The notes under the pieces are model-generated. The model searched no databases. It saw nothing but the letters and a program-made list of their open reading frames with translations, and was not told the DNA's origin. Positions 8,221 to 19,767 of a stretch of 33,603 nt of DNA are shown here, piece by piece; positions within the stretch are counted from its first letter, which is position 1, and the number at the start of each line of letters is the position of its first letter. Source of the DNA: an uncultured Oscillatoriales cyanobacterium (GTDB lineage Bacteria > Cyanobacteriota > Cyanobacteriia > Cyanobacteriales > Microcoleaceae); contig CAITND010000106.1 of NCBI GenBank assembly GCA_903893625.1, positions 1 to 33,603 of the forward strand, given 5' to 3'. The translations under genes were made by a program, and so were the position numbers.

Positions 8221-8413
8221 AACCTGTTAACTGGGGTGTTGGCTGTCACCGAAGGAGTATCTATCATTTCTTCTCTTGCCCTTGCTCCCCTTGTCCACTA
8301 GCAAATCAGTGGTTAATATTAGAGGTATGAGGGGAAGTCTCTGAACAGAGCAACGCTTTGGATAGAGATTGAGTTAAGCTTACATTTAATGAAACGGTAT
8401 AAATAAAAGTCCG

Positions 8414-9022
8414 ATGAGCGAGCAAAGTCCCTACGAACAGCTTGGGGTTACCGTTGATGCTTCCTTTGATGAAATTCAGGAAGCCCGGGATCGCCTAAAA
8501 CAACAATATAGTGGTGAGCGTAAGCTGCTTGAATCGATTGAAGCAGCTTATGATGCCATTTTGATGGATCGGCTAAAACTGCGGCAAGAGGGCAAAATTA
8601 AAGTCCCGGAACGGATTCGTTTTCCTGAACGAGCGACCCCAACCCCCCCGCCTGGTGTTCAACCTCCAGCCAACCAAAAGCCTAATTGGTTACAACAACT
8701 GCTGGATACTCCCAGCCGTGCTGATCTGATATGGCCATCGGGAATCTATGTGGCGTTAGGGGGTTTAAGTCTATATCCGGGTTCACCGGAATCCATTTTA
8801 ACCCTGACTCTCGCCTTGGGAGTTGGCTCTTGCTTGTATTTTCTAAACCGTAAAGAAAATAAGTTTGGTCGAGCCGTTTTACTAACGGTGGTGGGTTTAA
8901 TTACGGGATTATTGTTAGGGAGTTTACTAAGTCCAATTACTGGAACAGCTTTTGCTGTTGAGCGGTTTATTTCTTTAATCACTTTTACTATTTTGTGGAT
9001 CGTGAGTTGCTTTCTGCGTTAA
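8414..9022 (+). CDS. CPP1-like family protein (J-like domain plus membrane helices)
   Basis: The protein has 202 residues. The N-terminal ~50 residues (SPYEQLGVTVDASFDEIQEA) resemble a J-domain fold, but the HPD motif needed to stimulate Hsp70 is absent. A Pro-rich linker (~76-92) leads to three or four hydrophobic helices (~105-200: IYVALGGLSLYPG, LTLTLALGVGSCLYFL, VLLTVVGLITGLLLGSLL, FISLITFTILWIVSCFL). This is the architecture of CPP1/DUF3353, a plant and cyanobacterial membrane chaperone-like protein reported to protect light-dependent protochlorophyllide oxidoreductase. It is convergent with ftsH, with a shared terminator between. Family assignment is confident; the exact client here is unknown. 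Confidence 0.85.
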   Translation: MSEQSPYEQLGVTVDASFDEIQEARDRLKQQYSGERKLLESIEAAYDAILMDRLKLRQEGKIKVPERIRFPERATPTPPPGVQPPANQKPNWLQQLLDTPSRADLIWPSGIYVALGGLSLYPGSPESILTLTLALGVGSCLYFLNRKENKFGRAVLLTVVGLITGLLLGSLLSPITGTAFAVERFISLITFTILWIVSCFLR

Positions 9023-9071
9023 TTCAAACGAGGTTAAATTCAGATCAAATCCCACTGCTAATTCCTATAAA

Positions 9072-9109
9072 AAATCGGGCTATTTCTATCTCTGGAAATA
9101 GCCCGATTT
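9072..9109. terminator. bidirectional rho-independent terminator
   Basis: A 15-bp perfect stem (9072-9086 with 9095-9109, core CGGGCTATTTC) has an 8-base loop. On the minus strand it is followed by TTTTTATAGG, a good U-run for ftsH; on the plus strand the T-rich tail (TCTATTTAT) is weaker. It lies between the convergent CPP1-like gene and ftsH. Confidence 0.85.
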
Positions 9110-9113
9110 CTAT

Positions 9114-9200
9114 TTATAGCAGGGAACAGGAAGAACAAGACTTAACCTTATAGGTTGGCTGAATCAGTCTATGTTCTAACCGTTCTGGTAACTGCTATAA
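9114..9200. repeat. possible MITE-like element with 9-bp inverted ends
   Basis: TTATAGCAG at 9114-9122 is matched by its reverse complement CTGCTATAA at 9192-9200. The 87-bp unit fills most of the space between the terminator and the ftsH stop. There is no coding capacity and no clear target-site duplication. Confidence 0.45.
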
Positions 9201-9225
9201 AACCCTTCAATTTTTGAACATTGAA

Positions 9226-11064
<1,839 letters not shown>

Positions 11065-11298
11065 CGAGGTCTATCCTCCTACTGTTGCTGCGAGTCCACA
11101 GGACTCTGGTATCGTTCTGTTATTGTTACTAATCTTAACGTATTTTTCATCAAGACTGGGTAGGGTCTCGTTGATCATCTAAATTAGTCCCCAGCCCAGA
11201 GGGTTTGAGCAGTTGTACTCAAAACAGAGCAGAGGCAGCGACCAGGGAGTAATATAGTAAAAGATTTTTCACTCCGTTCTGTTTAAGGTCAAATTGTT

Positions 11299-14200
11299 GT
11301 GCAAGTTGAACGTCAACCGAAAGTTAAGCAAAATTCCCTGTGTAAAATTTGTAGTTCCTTATCTCCCTATTTTGCTGAAGCTACAATTTTAAATACCTAT
11401 TCTATTGATTATTTTAAATGTTCGGTTTGTGGATTTGTGCAAACTGAAGATCCTTATTGGTTAGATATAGCTTATTCTAATCCTATCGCCATCAGTGATG
11501 TGGGATTAGTAGCCCGGAATTTTAAATTTTCTCAAATTACTCAACAGTTAATTTTATCGGGTTTTCATCCCCAAGGAAAATTTTTAGATTATGGTTGTGG
11601 TTATGGTTTATTTGTGCGTCTGATGCGAGATTCGGGGCTAAATTTTTATGGATATGATAAATATTGTCAAAATATATTTTATCAGGGATTTGAAGGAAAT
11701 GAACAAGAAACTTATGATTTAGTCACGGCTTTTGAAGTTTTTGAACACTTTGTTAATCCCCTGGAGGAAATTCCAAGATTATTAAAGTTATCTAAAAATT
11801 TGTTATTCAGTACCCAACTGCTCCCGACTCATCATCCTAAACCCGATGAATGGTGGTATTATGCCCTCCATGAAGGTCAACATATTGCGCTCTATACCTA
11901 TCAATCTTTAGTAAAAATTGCTGAAAAATTTAAGTTAAATTTATATTCCGATGGCAGTAATTTACATCTATTAACGGAAATAAAACTATCAGAATCTGCT
12001 TGGAAAAAAGTAGTGTCTATAGAATCTCCTCCTCATCCTCTACCCTCATTAATTGAGCCGGATTTCTTAAAAGCAATAGCAACTCGAAAAAACATTAATC
12101 ACCAACCTTTAGAGAATAAAATAATGTCTAATCAAAAGTTAATTAAAGTTGTCATTGATGGCGTATTTTTCCAAATTCAAAACACCGGAATTGCTAGAGT
12201 TTGGAAATCCTTACTAGAACAATGGTCTAAAGGAGATTTTTGTCAACAGATTATTGTGTTAGATCGAGCCGGAACAGCCCCGAAAATTGCAGGAATTCAA
12301 TATCACAAAATTCCTGTTTATGATTATAATAAAGTTGATCAAGATCGTCAACTCTTACAAACAATTTGTGATCAAGAAAATGCAGATATTTTTATTTCTA
12401 CTTATTATACAACTCCCCTAACAACACCTTCCGTTTTTATGGGATATGACATGATCCCCGAACAATTAGGACTGGATTTAAAAACTCCCATGTGGAGAGA
12501 AAAACATTATGGAATTGAACACGCATCCGCTTATATCACAATTTCTAAAAATACGGCTCAGGATTTAGTTCAGTTTTTCCCGAAGATTCAACCGGATAAA
12601 ATTACAGTCGCTCATTGTGGAGTCCCTTCAGGATTTTCACCCGCAAAAATAGAAGAAATTCAACAGTTTAAAGAAAAATATGGCATCAATAAACCCTATT
12701 TTATTTTAGTCGGTCAACGTTTAGGTGCAGGAGGCTATAAAAATACTTTATTATTCTTTAAAGCCTTAGCTGAATTCAAAAATAACCGAGATTTTGAAAT
12801 TATTTGTGTGGGAGGAGAACCCACTTTAGAAGCCGAATTTCAAGGTTATGCTCAAGGGTTGAAAATTCATTTATTACAACTGAGTGATGAAGAATTGAGA
12901 CGGGGTTATTCCGGTGCGATCGCATTGGTGTATCCTTCTAAATATGAAGGATTTGGAATGCCAATTATTGAAGCAATGACCTGTGGTTGTCCGGTGATTA
13001 CCTGTCGCAAAGGTTCAATTCCCGAAATTGCTAAAACATCGGCTTATTATGTTAATGAAGATCGGGTTTTAGAAATGCTTCAAGCATTAGAAGAAATTCA
13101 AAAAACCGAAGTCCGTCAACCTTTAATTGAAGCGGGTTTAGCACAAGCTTCTCACTATTCTTGGTCAAAAATGGCTGCAATTGTTCAAAATACTTTAATC
13201 CAAACCGTGCAAAACTTAAAAACACAAAAACAACAGCTTGATTTTCAAGAGTTTACCTATTCTAAACGTAGCCATTTTAATCAGTTTCAACCCTTTGGAT
13301 ATTATAACAAAATTAATCTTGATGCCTGTGACCTGAAAGTTTATCAAGATTTATTAGTCTATAATTTTATTACAAAAAATTTACCCAAGGGCTCAAAACT
13401 GTTAGAAATTGGAGGGGGGAATTCCAGAGTATTGCAGGCTTTAAAACAGGATTATGAATGTTGGAATTTAGACAAATTTGAAGGCATCGGCAATGGCCCT
13501 AATCAAATTAAGACCTCGGAAAACTACCGAATTATTTTAGATTATATTGGCAACTTTAACTCTGAACTTCCTGAGCAATATTTTGACTGTGTTTTTAGTA
13601 TTTCTACCCTAGAACATATTGCCGAAAATGAAACAACCTTTGAGCAAATTAGTCAAGATATTGATCGGCTTTTAAAATCTGATGGCTTTTCCTTGCATTG
13701 TTTTGATGTTCTTGTTAAAGAAGCAGAGGTTTGGACAAATCAATTTTTACCCTATTTATTTAAACACCAAAAAACCTTAAATTCAATGATTCCACTTTCA
13801 GAGATTAAATTTGATCCTGATTTATATGGAATGTCAGAAACAGCTTATCGTCAATTTTGGCAACCCACGACTCAAAAATCCTATCAAGAATTTGGTCTAC
13901 CGATTTCCTATAATATTCTTTGGCAAAAATCACCCGTTAAGATCAAATCTGTATCCCATCAACTTTTAGTTTCTTCATCTTTACCCAAAATTTCTATTGT
14001 TACTCCTTCCTTCAACCAAGCTGAATTTTTAGAAGCTTGTATTGATTCGATTTTAAGTCAAAATTATCCCAACTTGGAATACATAATTATGGATGGGGGA
14101 AGTACGGATAATTCAGTTAATATTATCAAAAAATATGAAAAGTATTTAACCTATTGGCAAAGTCAACCCGATGGCGGTCATTATGCGGGAGTAAATGCGG

Positions 14201-17200
14201 GATTTCAAAAAACAACAGGCGAGATTATGGGATGGTTGAATTCAGATGATCAATATCATCCTGACGCTTTTTATAAAATTGCGGCGACATTTCAACACCA
14301 TAAACAGGTGGAATGGGTAATGGGAATTCCGACGGAATGGGATCGAAAAGGTAAACGCATTCCTCGTCAAGTTCCTATTCCAAAATGGACAAGAAAATTA
14401 TTATTAGAAAAACAGGGAGTTCTAAAGAATCAAGAATTACAGCATCTTTGGATTCAACAGGAAAGTACATTTTGGACGCGATCGCTTTGGGAAAAAACAG
14501 GTTCTTATTTACAAGAAAATTGGCAATTAGCCGCAGATTTTGAACTCTGGTTAAGATTTTCTCGCTATGCACAATTACATTTAGTCAAGACATTTATAGG
14601 CGGATTTCGGACGTATGAAGGTCAACGATCTCAAACCTATCGACAACAATATTTTCAAGAAGTTGAACAAATTATTCAAGAGGAATTAGAACAAATTCCG
14701 GTTGATCAATCCTCCTCAGAACAGCTATCTCCTCCAGCGATAAGTTTAGATGAAACTCACGTTTTAGCCTTAAAACAAAAAGGATTAACTGAAACTAAAA
14801 TTAAAGTTTCTGCGATTGTTTCTACCTATAATTCAGCAGCAATGATTGGGGGACGGTTAGAAAATTTAGTGAATCAAACCCTATTTAAAACCGGGAAATT
14901 AGAAATTATTGTTGTGGATTCGGGTTCTCTGGAAAATGAAGGTGATATTGTTTTAGCGTTTAAACAACAATATCCTGACTCTATTATTTACATTAGAACT
15001 GAAGAACGAGAACCGATTTATCAAGCTTGGAATCGAGGAATTGCGATTGCACGAGGTCAATATATTACCAATCAAAATACCGATGATCGACTAAAATTAA
15101 ACGCTTTAGAACGGTTATCTACCTATTTAGATGAACATCCAGAAGTAATATTAGTACATGGTGATCAACAACCTGTATCATCAGGAGAAATTGTTAATAT
15201 TGAACAATTAAAGGGTAAACCGCACTGGAACTGGTCAGAATTTTCTCGCTTAAAATTATTGTTTTTAGCACAAGTGGGTTCTCAACCAATATGGCGAAAA
15301 TCCCTGCATAATGACTATGGATTATTTGATCAAACCTTAAAAGTTCGAGGAGATCAAGATTTTTATATTAGAATTGCCAATGGGGGAGAATTCCATTTTA
15401 TTCCTGAAATATTAGGGACTTTGAATCTATCTGAAAACTCTTTAAGTCATCAACAAGAGTTAAGTCGGGAAGAAGAAATATTAATCTTTAAAAGATATAC
15501 CTCCTCACGGGAAAAATTAGCTCAATTTTTGAATCTAAATTCAATCGAATTAACGGATCAAAATTATCAAATTTTAGTCAATAATTTCTGCTGTGATTTA
15601 GCGAATCAAGCTTTATCTCAGTTCCATCTTCCCTTTTACCTGAAGTTAATCACAGAATTATTAAACTCTGTTGCTGAACTAGGAACCTATCAACAAACAG
15701 TTCAAACCAATCTATTAAGAATTTGGAACCGATTTGCTGACCCCGCAACGCGATTTCAATTCATGAAAACCTTATCACCAGAAATCATAGAAACCTGTGA
15801 TGAGCAAATTCAACTCCAAGGAGAGGGAATGGAAAAAATTGATCCGTCTCAACTGTATATTGATCTTTCTAAACTCAATACCGTGAATGCACCCTCAATT
15901 TCTCCGGTTTTGACCTCTCAAATTCGACCCTTTTGGTCAGTGATGATTCCGACTTATAACGGCGAAAAATATTTAGAACAAGTATTAAATAGTGTTCTGA
16001 GTCAAGCACCGAGTTCAGAAGAGATGGAAATTATTGTTGTTGATGATTGTTCAACGCATCCAGAGATTGAATTTCTAGTCAAACGAGTTGGTCAAAATCG
16101 GGTTCAATTTTATCAACAACCGCAAAATTTAGGGTTAATTCCTAACTGGAATGATTGTATTAAACGTGCGAAGGGAAAGTGGATTCATCTTCTGCATCAA
16201 GATGATTTAGTTCTCCCTGGATTTTATCGTCAAATGCGAAACTTATTAGAAAAAGAATCCACCGCAGGTGCCGCATTTTGTCGCCATTATTATATAGATG
16301 AACAGGGAAAACAGCACTCACTTTCAGCTTTAGAACAGGAAACAAGCGGAATTCTTTCTAATTGGTTAGAACGCATTGCTGTGATGCAGCGAATTCAATT
16401 TGCTTCTATGGTAGTTAAACGCAGTGTTTATGAAACATTAGGAGGGTTTTCTGAAGCAGCAGGTTCCGCCGCTGACTGGGAAATGTGGAAACGAATTTCG
16501 GCTTATTATCCCATTGCTTATGAACCTCAACCTTTAGCTTGTTATCGTTTACATTCAACCTCAGAAAGTTCTCGATTAATTGCAATGGGTGTTAATATTT
16601 CAGATACATTAAAATCAATTGAACTATCTCAATCTTATCTTCCCGAAAAACAAGGGATGGATTTATCAAATAAAGCCAGAGAACACTATGCTTTTTATGC
16701 CATTAATACCGCTAAACAACTGTTGATTCAGGGAGACGCTAAAGCGGTTATTGCTCAAATTCAAGAAGCATTAAAATGTAGTCAATCTGATGCAATTAAA
16801 CAAGCGATTATTGCCTTATTCAGTCCTCAACAACAACCCAAAGCACAACTCAAAACCTTAACTCCGGCTCAAATTTTGGCAGAAGTTTCTCGTTTAAATG
16901 AAGAATATAAGCAAACCAATAACCCAACCTCGATTCTGAATTCATTGCGTCAAATTCGGCAAATTGTCGCTCAATATTGGTTAGGTTTAGACAAAGAAAA
17001 ATTAGAAAAAACTTATTTAGGAGAAATTGGTCAAGCTCATAAAATTCTGTTGAATAGTGGTCTAAAAAATCAAGCCTTAACCTCCCAAGAAAAAGCTCAA
17101 ATTCAAGACTGGTATGCTTACCTAGAAACTGGATTAAATCAACCCCAAGGGCAACAATATTTATTGGCAATTACATTATATAGCTATCCTTACCAACTCT

Positions 17201-19692
17201 CAACAAATTGGTATATTCAAGCTCCCATTCCTAAATGGTTTTTAGACGATTATTTTAAGTTTATGTTAGCGGTTCCTCAGTTTTTTCAGGAAGTAGGAGA
17301 AGCCGACCGCTATTATCATTATCTGGAGAGTTGGATTAACTATATTCATGGGCGGTTCATGAGTGATCCTGAGTTCCCAATTTGGAAAGAATTGGCTTGG
17401 AAATTTACCCAAACCGCTAACTTAATTCCCTTATATTTTAATACCGCTAATCTCAAAGACATTTATATTAAACGGGCAGAAATTATGGAATTTGCCCTAA
17501 AAGGTTTAGGTCATTCCTTAGAGTATCAGTTTCCCCAACGTCCTCAAAATCGTCAGAAAATTCGTTTGGGAATTCTCAGTAACCATTTTCTTCCTCAAAC
17601 AGAAACCTACTCAACGCTACCTGTTTTTGAGTATTTAGATCAGACCCAATTTGAGGTTACTTTATATGCAATGCAATCCCATGATCATCCCCTGGAAAAA
17701 TACTGTAAAAGTCGTGCATATCGATGGGTACAACTGCCAAAAAATATAGCAGATCAGGTTAAATTAATTCGTAATGATGATTTAGATATTCTGTTAATTG
17801 GAACCAATGTAACGGCCGTTAATCACGGGATAACGTTATTAGCATTACATCGGTTAGCTCGAATTCAAGTTACCTCAACGTCATCTTGTGTAACAACAGG
17901 AATGCGGCATATTGATTACTATATTTCGGGAACTTTAACAGAATCAAAACAGAATCCTCAAGACCAATATCGAGAACAATTAATTCTCCTAAAAGGTACA
18001 GCCCATTGTTTTAGTTATTATGCTACTCCCCCCGAACAAGCCCAATTTATTCCCACTCGTTCGCGTTTAGGAATTCCTGATCAAGCCGTTGTCTTTATTT
18101 CGGGTGCTAATTTCTATAAAATTATTCCTGAATTACGAGAAACTTGGGCAAAAATATTAGCAAAAGTTCCAAATTCTGTGTTAGTTTTATATCCGTTTAA
18201 TCCCAATTGGGCCTCTCAATATGCAGCCTTTCCCTGGATCAATAATTTCAAAGAAATTTTAGCCCAATATGGTATTGATCCGAGTCGTTTAATTATTCTC
18301 AAACCCCAAGGAAGCCGAAGCGATATTAAAGAATGTTTGAAGTTAGCGGATGTTTATTTAGATTCCTATCCGTTTTCGGGAGTAAATTCTTTAGTTGATC
18401 CCTTAGAAGTGGGTTTAGTTACTGTGGTGCGAGATGGGGATGGAATTCCTTCTTTTTCCCCGAAAACATCCCAAGCGGGAGAATTATTTGTCGTGCGAGA
18501 TAGCAGTTCATTTCGTTCTTTGATGGCTGCATCATTGTTGCGATCACTCTCTATTCCTGATTTAATTGCTAATAGTGAAGAAGCCTATATTAATTTAGCC
18601 ATTACCCTAGCCAATACACCGCAACTACGACAACAAAAACGGCAGGAAATTCAACAAAAAATGCAGCAAAATCCTGAATTTTTGGATAGTCGAACCTACT
18701 CCGCTAAAATGGGTGTAATCTTTCAACAGTTATTTAAAAATTGGCAGCAAAACCAGAAATCTGTTCCCGTGAATAATCGAGAAACAATGCAACAGTATTT
18801 ATCGAGTTTGGTTACTCATGTCAATCGTTATGACTTAGAAAAAACAAATCAAACTGTGATTAATGAGTTGCGATCTATCCGAAAAATTATGGCGGAAAAT
18901 TGGTTACAGGTTTCGCCAGAACATTTAGAACGAATGTATAAAAATGATTTAGGAAAAGGGTATCAAATTCTCTTAAATCGAGGCATTCAACGGGAGCCAT
19001 TGACCCCAGAAGAACAACAGTTTATTAACCAGGTTACGCAACACGCCATTGGACTCAAACAGTCTGATTCCCTCAATTCTCTGATGGTTTTGATGTTATA
19101 TTATCCTCCTGGAAAAATATTAGTTGCAAATGCAGATACTCGTTTACCTCACTGGTTACTGAAAGATTACAAACGGGTGTTTGAAAATTCGTCAGTTTTA
19201 GAAAAAGTACAACCCTCAATAGAGTCAAAAACTCCGGCTGCGGTTACGGAAAATCAAGCGTTACCTGAAACAGAATCCTTCCAAAATCGTTTAGTAGGAT
19301 GTGTTAATTTATATCGAATTGATCCTTCTAATCCGGCTATAATTGAGGAGTTACGTCAAATTCGTCAACAATTGGCTGATTTTTGGTTGGGTTTGGAATC
19401 TACAACATTAGAATCGGTTTATCAAAGTTCAATGGGTCAAGTCTATCGAACCTTATTAAAAAGTGAATTTTCTCAAGAAGCTTTAACTTCCTCAGAACAA
19501 CAATTTATCAAAACCTTAGCTTCTCAAATGAATCAAGGTTTGAATGAAATAGACACCATGAAATCTCTATTGGCGGTGTTATTATATTGTCGTCCTGAAC
19601 AGTTACAAATTCAAGATCTTTCCCGTTTACCGCAGTGGTTTCGGTCAGATTATCAACAGTTGAGTCATTCGGATTCTAGTTTGAAAAGTTAG
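11299..19692 (+). CDS. giant modular glycosyltransferase/methyltransferase (2 MTase, GT4, 3 GT2, GT41-like)
   Basis: This is a single open frame of 2797 codons starting at GTG. Visible modules, in order: a CxxC...CxxC zinc-like head (15-18, 41-44) with a class I SAM methyltransferase (LDYGCGYG near 94-101); a GT4 glycosyltransferase (~282-620, EGFGMPIIEAMTCGCPVI near 550); a second methyltransferase (LLEIGGGNSRVL near 702); three GT2 domains (~896-1115 with NSDD, ~1168-1380 with NTDDR, ~1545-1755 with HQDD); a GT41/SPINDLY-like domain (~2088-2480, LGILSNHFLPQ start); and three copies of a ~115-residue helical repeat, one before GT41 (~1870-1990) and two after (~2495-2628, ~2661-2790). No signal peptide or membrane helix is evident, so it should be cytoplasmic. 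The likely role is stepwise assembly and methylation of a surface glycan or protein-linked oligosaccharide; the acceptor is unknown. No other glycan genes flank it. GT41-like sugar transfer to protein is inferred from family only. Confidence 0.92.
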   Translation: MQVERQPKVKQNSLCKICSSLSPYFAEATILNTYSIDYFKCSVCGFVQTEDPYWLDIAYSNPIAISDVGLVARNFKFSQITQQLILSGFHPQGKFLDYGCGYGLFVRLMRDSGLNFYGYDKYCQNIFYQGFEGNEQETYDLVTAFEVFEHFVNPLEEIPRLLKLSKNLLFSTQLLPTHHPKPDEWWYYALHEGQHIALYTYQSLVKIAEKFKLNLYSDGSNLHLLTEIKLSESAWKKVVSIESPPHPLPSLIEPDFLKAIATRKNINHQPLENKIMSNQKLIKVVIDGVFFQIQNTGIARVWKSLLEQWSKGDFCQQIIVLDRAGTAPKIAGIQYHKIPVYDYNKVDQDRQLLQTICDQENADIFISTYYTTPLTTPSVFMGYDMIPEQLGLDLKTPMWREKHYGIEHASAYITISKNTAQDLVQFFPKIQPDKITVAHCGVPSGFSPAKIEEIQQFKEKYGINKPYFILVGQRLGAGGYKNTLLFFKALAEFKNNRDFEIICVGGEPTLEAEFQGYAQGLKIHLLQLSDEELRRGYSGAIALVYPSKYEGFGMPIIEAMTCGCPVITCRKGSIPEIAKTSAYYVNEDRVLEMLQALEEIQKTEVRQPLIEAGLAQASHYSWSKMAAIVQNTLIQTVQNLKTQKQQLDFQEFTYSKRSHFNQFQPFGYYNKINLDACDLKVYQDLLVYNFITKNLPKGSKLLEIGGGNSRVLQALKQDYECWNLDKFEGIGNGPNQIKTSENYRIILDYIGNFNSELPEQYFDCVFSISTLEHIAENETTFEQISQDIDRLLKSDGFSLHCFDVLVKEAEVWTNQFLPYLFKHQKTLNSMIPLSEIKFDPDLYGMSETAYRQFWQPTTQKSYQEFGLPISYNILWQKSPVKIKSVSHQLLVSSSLPKISIVTPSFNQAEFLEACIDSILSQNYPNLEYIIMDGGSTDNSVNIIKKYEKYLTYWQSQPDGGHYAGVNAGFQKTTGEIMGWLNSDDQYHPDAFYKIAATFQHHKQVEWVMGIPTEWDRKGKRIPRQVPIPKWTRKLLLEKQGVLKNQELQHLWIQQESTFWTRSLWEKTGSYLQENWQLAADFELWLRFSRYAQLHLVKTFIGGFRTYEGQRSQTYRQQYFQEVEQIIQEELEQIPVDQSSSEQLSPPAISLDETHVLALKQKGLTETKIKVSAIVSTYNSAAMIGGRLENLVNQTLFKTGKLEIIVVDSGSLENEGDIVLAFKQQYPDSIIYIRTEEREPIYQAWNRGIAIARGQYITNQNTDDRLKLNALERLSTYLDEHPEVILVHGDQQPVSSGEIVNIEQLKGKPHWNWSEFSRLKLLFLAQVGSQPIWRKSLHNDYGLFDQTLKVRGDQDFYIRIANGGEFHFIPEILGTLNLSENSLSHQQELSREEEILIFKRYTSSREKLAQFLNLNSIELTDQNYQILVNNFCCDLANQALSQFHLPFYLKLITELLNSVAELGTYQQTVQTNLLRIWNRFADPATRFQFMKTLSPEIIETCDEQIQLQGEGMEKIDPSQLYIDLSKLNTVNAPSISPVLTSQIRPFWSVMIPTYNGEKYLEQVLNSVLSQAPSSEEMEIIVVDDCSTHPEIEFLVKRVGQNRVQFYQQPQNLGLIPNWNDCIKRAKGKWIHLLHQDDLVLPGFYRQMRNLLEKESTAGAAFCRHYYIDEQGKQHSLSALEQETSGILSNWLERIAVMQRIQFASMVVKRSVYETLGGFSEAAGSAADWEMWKRISAYYPIAYEPQPLACYRLHSTSESSRLIAMGVNISDTLKSIELSQSYLPEKQGMDLSNKAREHYAFYAINTAKQLLIQGDAKAVIAQIQEALKCSQSDAIKQAIIALFSPQQQPKAQLKTLTPAQILAEVSRLNEEYKQTNNPTSILNSLRQIRQIVAQYWLGLDKEKLEKTYLGEIGQAHKILLNSGLKNQALTSQEKAQIQDWYAYLETGLNQPQGQQYLLAITLYSYPYQLSTNWYIQAPIPKWFLDDYFKFMLAVPQFFQEVGEADRYYHYLESWINYIHGRFMSDPEFPIWKELAWKFTQTANLIPLYFNTANLKDIYIKRAEIMEFALKGLGHSLEYQFPQRPQNRQKIRLGILSNHFLPQTETYSTLPVFEYLDQTQFEVTLYAMQSHDHPLEKYCKSRAYRWVQLPKNIADQVKLIRNDDLDILLIGTNVTAVNHGITLLALHRLARIQVTSTSSCVTTGMRHIDYYISGTLTESKQNPQDQYREQLILLKGTAHCFSYYATPPEQAQFIPTRSRLGIPDQAVVFISGANFYKIIPELRETWAKILAKVPNSVLVLYPFNPNWASQYAAFPWINNFKEILAQYGIDPSRLIILKPQGSRSDIKECLKLADVYLDSYPFSGVNSLVDPLEVGLVTVVRDGDGIPSFSPKTSQAGELFVVRDSSSFRSLMAASLLRSLSIPDLIANSEEAYINLAITLANTPQLRQQKRQEIQQKMQQNPEFLDSRTYSAKMGVIFQQLFKNWQQNQKSVPVNNRETMQQYLSSLVTHVNRYDLEKTNQTVINELRSIRKIMAENWLQVSPEHLERMYKNDLGKGYQILLNRGIQREPLTPEEQQFINQVTQHAIGLKQSDSLNSLMVLMLYYPPGKILVANADTRLPHWLLKDYKRVFENSSVLEKVQPSIESKTPAAVTENQALPETESFQNRLVGCVNLYRIDPSNPAIIEELRQIRQQLADFWLGLESTTLESVYQSSMGQVYRTLLKSEFSQEALTSSEQQFIKTLASQMNQGLNEIDTMKSLLAVLLYCRPEQLQIQDLSRLPQWFRSDYQQLSHSDSSLKS
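16890..17270 (+). repeat. first copy of ~115-residue internal protein repeat
   Basis: It encodes LNSLRQIRQIVAQYWLGL, then LTSQEK, LLAITLYSYP and IPKWFLDDY, at residues ~1865-1990 of the giant protein. It shares spacing and key residues with the copies at ~18780-19180 and ~19280-19670: (E/S)LR-IR, W-L, LE-Y, G-Y, LL, LT-E, L-LY-P, and LP-W-DY. The repeats bracket the GT41-like domain. Confidence 0.75.
18780..19180 (+). repeat. second copy of the internal protein repeat
   Basis: It encodes INELRSIRKIMAENWLQV, LTPEEQQFI, LMVLMLYYPPGK and RLPHWLLKDY. It follows the GT41-like domain and is joined to the third copy by a ~30-residue polar linker. Confidence 0.75.
19280..19670 (+). repeat. third copy of the internal protein repeat
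   Basis: It encodes IEELRQIRQQLADFWLGL, LTSSEQQFIK, LLAVLLYCRPEQL and RLPQWFRSDY, and ends the protein. After the stop codon, 19693-19767 holds only repeat-like DNA (GTAGGGGCGGGTTTACC near 19716) and the convergent end of the HNH gene; no clear terminator is seen. Confidence 0.75.
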
Positions 19693-19767
19693 AATTGTGA
19701 ATCAGAAATTAATTGTAGGGGCGGGTTTACCAGGATAGATGTAAATATTAATAACCCCTCTATACAG

